64,000 nucleotides of DNA, taken from NCBI GenBank assembly GCA_021151485.1, contig JAGKXB010000007.1:1-64000 (forward strand). Reading direction: 5' to 3'. Under the pieces are notes generated by a model. The model was not told the DNA's origin. It saw nothing but the letters and a program-made list of their open reading frames with translations, and did not search any database. The translations under genes were made by a program, and so were the position numbers. Position 1 is the stretch's first letter. Each line of letters begins with the position of its first letter. Below are positions 59,154 to 64,000 of this stretch, piece by piece. The stretch comes from Oxalobacteraceae bacterium. Its GTDB lineage: Bacteria; Pseudomonadota; Gammaproteobacteria; Burkholderiales; Burkholderiaceae_D.

Positions 59154-60128
59154 CTATAAACGTTCACATTTCTTATCATAAATATTGACTTGACTAAAAA
59201 CGCCATTTTTACCAGGTAGTGGAACAAATTCATAAGGACAACCAGCAGATGGTGGAAATGCTTTCACACCTTTTGTATTAAAGAATTTCAAGGTTCTTTG
59301 AAAATCTTCTTGCGTTGGTTTGAAGTTCGAACTGTCATTTGTAATTTGCTGTATGTCACCATTTGAAACAACAACTGTTCCAGCACCAATGACGGTGATA
59401 TTTTGGTATTTGGGAATCCGAATCTCCGCCCCCGGTTTCACTTTCGTCATGTCAACTGGCAAGCCCACCATAAAACCCATCAGTATACCTGCGTGGGTCG
59501 TAGCTCTGGGTATGGAGCAAGTAGATGTGGATGCATTTTGGGGTACTGAGCTACCTAAGCAATTGGCAGTTCCTCTAGCCTGGATGTATTGACCATCCAC
59601 ATTGACAAAGTAAATATGCCCCCCATCTCTTGCGTCAATAACATATAAGGTTTGTTTGTTTCCACCAGACCATGAAGTAAATTTTGTTGAATCACTTTTG
59701 TAATACGCTAAACCGTCTTTTATTTCGATTTCATAATTAGCTAAAGCATCTCGTGGTATTCCTAGCGCACAACGTTTTTTGTTACACGAACCAAACTCAG
59801 TATATTCATTGAGCAGTTCAAAAGTTTTGCAAATTACTTGATTATTAGCAACACAAGCCGGTGCTGGTTGTGGTGACATAACTATTATAGGAGTCGGCTG
59901 GTCGCATTCGCATAGACCAAGACCTGTGCTAGGCTGCTTCAACCAGCGACCATCCCAGGCCAACCCACGCATTTCACATGTGCCAGGGCATACTTTTTCA
60001 GGCCTTCCCTTCTGATCAAGAAACGTGCCAGTACTAACAGTTATTGCAGCAAACGCATAGTGACTTGCGAAACCTATACTCAATAACACCCCTAATATTG
60101 AGATGCATAATTTTTTAAATGTTTTCAT
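59154..60128 (-). CDS. Exported protein with lectin-like Cys/Trp motif
   Basis: A 324-residue exported protein. The start is ATG 60128 (MKTFKKLCISILGV), chosen because GGAGAG lies just upstream; an ATG five codons earlier lacks this. Signal peptide cleaved near residue 27. Residues 47-75 read C-P-G-T-C, then G-L-A-W-D-G-R-W, then C-E-C, a pattern like the repeat of mannan-binding MVL lectins (CPxxC, WxGxW, CxC). The remaining 250 residues, with further cysteines (about 92, 100, 115, 120, 190), are unrecognised. Function as a sugar-binding secreted protein is inference. Confidence 0.65.
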   Translation of the reverse strand: MKTFKKLCISILGVLLSIGFASHYAFAAITVSTGTFLDQKGRPEKVCPGTCEMRGLAWDGRWLKQPSTGLGLCECDQPTPIIVMSPQPAPACVANNQVICKTFELLNEYTEFGSCNKKRCALGIPRDALANYEIEIKDGLAYYKSDSTKFTSWSGGNKQTLYVIDARDGGHIYFVNVDGQYIQARGTANCLGSSVPQNASTSTCSIPRATTHAGILMGFMVGLPVDMTKVKPGAEIRIPKYQNITVIGAGTVVVSNGDIQQITNDSSNFKPTQEDFQRTLKFFNTKGVKAFPPSAGCPYEFVPLPGKNGVFSQVNIYDKKCERL

Positions 60129-60453
60129 AAACTCTCCATTCATTGATTTAGCTTATCCTGATTTATCCTGATGATAAGCCTAGCGGCCTATTGCAAGCAA
60201 GGATAAGGACATTGCCTAGTCATCAATCGATCATATCTAATCAGCTCTTCAATAGGCGTAGGTGTAGATGACGAATACAAAGACCTGCTATCATCTCGGA
60301 TTCGATTACAGATTACAGAATTCTTGCAGCAAAACCGCCGTAGCCACTGCCACTCATCAATCGCGCTAGCATAAAAACAATTCTAAGTAGCCGTAAGTTG
60401 GCGATCATCGTGCCGGATAAGTCAAATTTTCTTTACTAGCATTGGAGCACTCT
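60129..60453. promoter_or_regulatory. Divergent intergenic region, lectin-like gene / pckG
   Basis: No gene is seen in this 325-bp gap. Near the lectin-like gene is an inverted repeat GCTTATC (60151-60157) / GATAAGC (60173-60179) enclosing two direct TTATCCTGAT copies, a candidate operator. No clear promoter for pckG could be fixed by eye; GGAG before 60454 is its ribosome site. Confidence 0.4.
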
Positions 60454-62310
60454 ATGAATCAACCTGTTAAGGCTGATGTTGCAACACTGAACATTCCAGC
60501 TTATGTCAAACATCAAAAATTAATCAACTGGGTCGCAGAAGTCGCTGCCCTGGCCAAGCCAGACAGTATCTATTGGTGTGATGGCTCACAAAGCGAATAC
60601 GATCACTTGTGCGCTTTGATGGTCGAAGGCGGCACCATGAAAAAACTCAACGATGCCAAACGCCCAAACAGCTATTTAGCCTGTTCCGACCCATCGGACG
60701 TCGCCCGTGTTGAAGATCGCACCTTTATTTGCAGCGAGAAAAAAGAAGATGCCGGCCCAACCAATCACTGGATGGAACCCGCCGTTATGCGCACCACATT
60801 GAATGGCTTGTTTGATGGCTGCATGCGCGGTCGTACCATGTACGTCGTGCCATTCTCCATGGGCCCACTCGGCTCACCAATCGCTCACATTGGGATTGAG
60901 TTGTCCGACTCTCCTTACGTCGCCGTCAACATGCGCATCATGACGCGCATGGGCAAAGCGGTATACGACGTATTGGGCACAGACGGTGAATTTGTCCCTT
61001 GCGTACACTCAGTTGGCGCACCATTGGAAGCTGGTCAAAAAGACGTCGCTTGGCCATGCAACGCAACCAAATACATCGTGCACTTCCCTGAAACACGTGA
61101 AATCTGGTCCTATGGTTCCGGTTACGGCGGCAACGCATTGTTAGGTAAAAAATGCTTCGCTTTGCGTATTGCATCCACCATGGGCCGCGATCAAGGCTGG
61201 TTGGCTGAACATATGTTGATTTTGGGCGTGGAATCCCCCGAAGGTAAGAAACACTACGTCGCAGCCGCATTCCCATCCGCTTGCGGCAAAACCAACTTCG
61301 CCATGTTGATTCCACCAAAAGGTTTTGAAGGCTGGAAAGTCACCACCATCGGCGACGATATTGCATGGATCAAACCTGGCAAAGATGGTCGCTTGTATGC
61401 GATTAACCCAGAAGCCGGCTACTTTGGCGTCGCACCTGGCACCAATACCAGAACCAACTCCAATTGCATGGCTTCCATGAATGAAAACACCATTTTCACC
61501 AACGTTGCATTAACTGACGATGGCGATGTTTGGTGGGAAGGTTTGACCAAAGAAGCACCAGCGCATCTGATCGACTGGCAAGGCAAAGACTGGACACCAG
61601 AAATCGCTAAAGAAACTGGCCGGAAAGCAGCGCATCCCAACGCTCGTTTCACCGTTGCTGCAACACAAAACCCCGTCATCGATCCAGCTTGGGATGATCC
61701 AGCTGGCGTGCCAATTTCCGCCTTTATTTTCGGCGGCCGTCGTTCCACCACCGTGCCACTCGTCACCGAAGCACGTAACTGGGTTGAAGGCGTTTACATG
61801 GCAGCGACTATGGGCTCAGAAACCACTGCCGCCGCCGCTGGCCAAATGGGTGTGGTTCGCCGCGATCCATTCGCGATGTTGCCATTCATGGGTTACAACA
61901 TGAGCGACTATTTCCAACATTGGTTGAATGTCGGTGAAAAGATTCAACAAGCCGGCGCAGCCTTGCCAAAAATCTACTGCGTCAACTGGTTCCGTACCGA
62001 CGCTGAAGGCAAATTCGTCTGGCCTGGCTTTGGCGACAACATGCGCGTATTGAAGTGGATGTTAGATCGCATTGAGGGCCAAACCACTGGCGTTGAAAAC
62101 ATTTTCGGCGTATCACCACAATTTGCTGACTTGAAATGGGATGGCATTGAATTTACGCAAGAACAATTCGACACCATCACCTCCATCGACAAAGCAGCCT
62201 GGGAAACAGAGCTGAAATTGCATAGCGAATTGTTTGAAAAACTGCACTACCGCTTGCCACAAGCGCTGCAAACAACCAAAGAACAATTGCAATCGCGTCT
62301 TAATGGGTGA
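60454..62310 (+). CDS. pckG: Phosphoenolpyruvate carboxykinase (GTP)
   Basis: Converts oxaloacetate and GTP to PEP, CO2 and GDP in gluconeogenesis. 618 residues from ATG 60454. Motifs are the P-loop in [16 protein letters not shown], the GDDIAWI metal site, and [12 protein letters not shown]. The GTP-dependent form is recognised by overall length and the [14 protein letters not shown] and [12 protein letters not shown] segments. It ends at a strong terminator. Confidence 0.96.
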   Translation: MNQPVKADVATLNIPAYVKHQKLINWVAEVAALAKPDSIYWCDGSQSEYDHLCALMVEGGTMKKLNDAKRPNSYLACSDPSDVARVEDRTFICSEKKEDAGPTNHWMEPAVMRTTLNGLFDGCMRGRTMYVVPFSMGPLGSPIAHIGIELSDSPYVAVNMRIMTRMGKAVYDVLGTDGEFVPCVHSVGAPLEAGQKDVAWPCNATKYIVHFPETREIWSYGSGYGGNALLGKKCFALRIASTMGRDQGWLAEHMLILGVESPEGKKHYVAAAFPSACGKTNFAMLIPPKGFEGWKVTTIGDDIAWIKPGKDGRLYAINPEAGYFGVAPGTNTRTNSNCMASMNENTIFTNVALTDDGDVWWEGLTKEAPAHLIDWQGKDWTPEIAKETGRKAAHPNARFTVAATQNPVIDPAWDDPAGVPISAFIFGGRRSTTVPLVTEARNWVEGVYMAATMGSETTAAAAGQMGVVRRDPFAMLPFMGYNMSDYFQHWLNVGEKIQQAGAALPKIYCVNWFRTDAEGKFVWPGFGDNMRVLKWMLDRIEGQTTGVENIFGVSPQFADLKWDGIEFTQEQFDTITSIDKAAWETELKLHSELFEKLHYRLPQALQTTKEQLQSRLNG

Positions 62311-62344
62311 TGGGTAATAGCTAGACATTAAGTAGCAGAAAATA

Positions 62345-62381
62345 AAAGCGCGGAGTGAGTCAAATCACTCCGCGCTTTTTT
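62345..62381 (+). terminator. Terminator after pckG
   Basis: Stem AAAGCGCGGAGTGA (62345-62358), six-base loop, TCACTCCGCGCTTT (62365-62378), continuing as a T run. A strong rho-independent terminator 35 bp after pckG. Confidence 0.93.
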
Positions 62382-62422
62382 ATGCTTGATCACTAAGTAG
62401 GGTGCAATTTGTAGGGTGATTT

Positions 62423-62505
62423 GTAGGGTGTAATAAGCGAAGCGCATTACACCTTTATCGAAGGCCACCATACGGCGCAATGCGCTTCGCTTATTGACGC
62501 CTTAC
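62423..62505 (-). repeat. 83-bp palindromic repeat, family A, copy 3 (inverted), with short tandem lead-in
   Basis: The reverse complement matches copies 1 and 2 in full. Just upstream GTAGGGTG occurs twice more (62398-62405, 62411-62418), making three GTAGGGTG starts in a row. It lies between convergent pckG and cysK and abuts the cysK stop. Confidence 0.85.
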
Positions 62506-62508
62506 GTC

Positions 62509-63447
62509 CTACGCCAAGTCTGCAAACAAAGCCGTACTCAAATAACGCTCGCCAAACGAAGGAATAATCGTCACCAGCAACTTGCCAGCATTTTCTGGCC
62601 TTTGCGCCACTTGTATCGCTGCCCACAAGGCTGCGCCGGATGAAATGCCGACCAACAAGCCTTCTTCCTTAGCCGCCCGACGTGCTGTGACTAATGCATC
62701 GTCATTGGTGACGCGTACCACTTCATCATAAATCTTGGTATTGAGAATGTCTGGTACAAAACCCGCACCGATGCCTTGAATGACATGTGGCCCTTTGGTG
62801 CCGCATGACAACATGGGCGAAGCATCGGGTTCTACGGCAATCATTTGGACGCCGGGTTTGCGGGCTTTTAACACTTCACCCACGCCAGTAATCGTGCCGC
62901 CAGTGCCGATACCGGCGACGACGATATCAACCTTGCCGTCAGTGTCGCGCCAGATTTCTTCTGCTGTGGTGTTGCGATGGATTTCTGGATTGGCGAGATT
63001 TTTGAATTGCTGCGGCAGGAAATAACGCGCATCAGACGCCGCCAATTCTTCCGCTTTTTTAATCGCACCAGGCATACCTTCTGCGCCTGGTGTCAAAATC
63101 AATTCGGCACCATAGGCACGCAACAACATGCGGCGTTCTTTGCTCATGGTTTCTGGCATCACCAACACGCAACGATAGCCACGTGCCGCGCATACCATCG
63201 CCAGCGCGATACCCGTATTGCCGCTGGTGGGTTCCACAATAATCGTATCGGACTTGATCAAGCCCGCCCGTTCCGCCGCGTCTATCATGGCGGCACCTAT
63301 CCGGTCTTTTACGCTATGTGCTGGGTTATAAAACTCTAGCTTGGCGACGACATCCGCAGTTGCACCATTCGCACCACTCACCAAACGGTTGATACGTACT
63401 AAAGGCGTGTTGCCTATTAATTGAACGACATCTTGAGCAATTTTCAT
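62509..63447 (-). CDS. cysK: Cysteine synthase A (O-acetylserine sulfhydrylase)
   Basis: A PLP enzyme that makes cysteine from O-acetylserine and sulfide. 312 residues from ATG 63447 ([18 protein letters not shown]), preceded by AAGGA; an upstream in-frame extension lacks family similarity. PLP lysine in [32 protein letters not shown] and the CysK-type ending [12 protein letters not shown] are all seen, favouring CysK over CysM. Confidence 0.95.
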   Translation of the reverse strand: MKIAQDVVQLIGNTPLVRINRLVSGANGATADVVAKLEFYNPAHSVKDRIGAAMIDAAERAGLIKSDTIIVEPTSGNTGIALAMVCAARGYRCVLVMPETMSKERRMLLRAYGAELILTPGAEGMPGAIKKAEELAASDARYFLPQQFKNLANPEIHRNTTAEEIWRDTDGKVDIVVAGIGTGGTITGVGEVLKARKPGVQMIAVEPDASPMLSCGTKGPHVIQGIGAGFVPDILNTKIYDEVVRVTNDDALVTARRAAKEEGLLVGISSGAALWAAIQVAQRPENAGKLLVTIIPSFGERYLSTALFADLA

Positions 63448-63533
63448 GACTATCCTTAACGTTGAAAAAACAAAACCAAAAACCATAAAACCACGCTAAC
63501 CACCAAACCGCGGGAACGACGGGTGTGGCGGAT

Positions 63534-64000
63534 TTATAGTTTATAACTATGATCCCCACGCGCAAATTCTGGTGGTAGATCAACGCCCGCCCCAAGCACC
63601 AGCACCTTGAATAACTCACCCATTTCAGCAGGCGATACCAGTTTCTGCACGGCTTTCGCTTGTGGTAAATACCGCAGCGAATCCGTCACCGGCGTGCGCA
63701 TTAATAAATCACCGATGCCAGCATGAATCAAAAACGCCGCTTGCCCCATATACGCCAACACATCCAGGCCGCCCATGAGCGCTGTACGCGCCATCGCGCT
63801 GAAATCCACGTGCGCTGTCACGTCCTGCAAACCAGGCAAATAAAATGGATCAGCATGCGCATGGTGGCGGTAATGACACATCAAAGTTCCTTGCGAGCGC
63901 TGAGCTAAATAGTATTCATGCGCTGGAAAGCCATAATCGATCAAAATCGCCGCGCCACCGCTACCGCTACCACTATCACTTTGCATTCGCCCAGCTTGTA
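63534..64000 (-). CDS. MidA-family SAM-dependent methyltransferase, partial (C-terminal part)
   Basis: Runs off the right edge with an open frame; the ATG at 63986 is internal, because coding continues upstream (QAGR before it). Visible are AAILIDYGFPAHEYYLAQRSQGTLMCHYRHHAH and HVDFSAMARTA, typical of the NDUFAF7/MidA protein-arginine methyltransferase family (COG1565). In mitochondria the relative assists complex I assembly; the bacterial role is not settled. The last 155 residues are in the window. Confidence 0.88.
   Translation of the reverse strand, partial: QAGRMQSDSGSGSGGAAILIDYGFPAHEYYLAQRSQGTLMCHYRHHAHADPFYLPGLQDVTAHVDFSAMARTALMGGLDVLAYMGQAAFLIHAGIGDLLMRTPVTDSLRYLPQAKAVQKLVSPAEMGELFKVLVLGAGVDLPPEFARGDHSYKL

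Overview
This window is chromosomal DNA from a betaproteobacterium, most likely of the order Burkholderiales. Three things point there: the gene content and neighbourhoods (hemE-priA; lipB-lipA after a DUF493 gene; mla genes followed by an ABC-2 exporter, bolA, murA, hisG and hisD; the his-hinT-tatABC string; petABC-sspA-sspB), the short HisG that needs a separate HisZ, and mlaA sitting inside the mla operon. Base composition is moderate and AT-leaning between genes. Coding density is high; no rRNA, CRISPR array, prophage or transposase was seen. Species cannot be named from the sequence alone.

Layout. 0-3.5 kb: priA and hemE (minus), with DnaA-box-like sites between and beside them. 3.6-4.9 kb: an 83-bp palindromic repeat and a RES/Xre toxin-antitoxin pair. 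5-7.7 kb: sugar nucleotidyltransferase and manC, then a VanZ-like protein, a thioredoxin-like ferredoxin, an alpha/beta hydrolase, dacC, a ybeD-like gene, lipB and lipA. 13.2-14.8 kb: an unrecognised exported 522-aa protein. 14.9-24.4 kb (minus): one long gene string, mlaF-E-D-A-C-B, ABC exporter, bolA, murA, hisG, hisD. 24.6-28.9 kb (minus): petA-B-C, sspA, sspB, tRNA-Thr. 29-35.6 kb (plus): a DegS/DegQ-like protease, then marR with a NodT-EmrA-EmrB tripartite exporter behind a very large operator dyad. 35.7-40.3 kb (minus): mnmE, a Zur/Fur-family regulator and an unrecognised 806-aa membrane protein. 40.3-47.4 kb (plus): hisC-B-H-A-F-I-E, hinT, tatA-B-C. 47.5-49.7 kb (minus): tRNA-Asp, tRNA-Val and kup. 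49.9-57.6 kb: ettA, a lone type IV pilin, rsmD, coaD, ferredoxin, uvrA (minus) and ssb. 57.6-64 kb: an old-yellow-enzyme gene behind a gene remnant, an exported protein with a lectin-like cysteine/tryptophan motif, pckG, cysK and the start-less end of a MidA-type methyltransferase.

How it fits together. The mla genes, MlaA, dacC and murA serve the cell envelope. petABC is the respiratory bc1 complex; its Rieske subunit carries a twin-arginine signal, and the Tat translocase is encoded in the same window. The histidine pathway is split into hisGD (minus) and hisCBHAFIE (plus) about 24 kb apart, which suggests a rearrangement.

The most novel system I can support is at 35.7-38.8 kb. A Fur-family regulator with a Cys/His zinc-site pattern lies beside a large, unrecognised multi-pass membrane protein with a His/Cys cluster. 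Three matching 15-bp dyads (TGCAAC-N3-GTTGCA type) occur there: one just upstream of the regulator and two just upstream of the membrane protein. This looks like a self-contained metal-responsive (probably zinc) module. Two repeat families (an 83-bp palindrome and a roughly 100-bp double hairpin) are scattered through the window; two copies of the latter sit inside operons.
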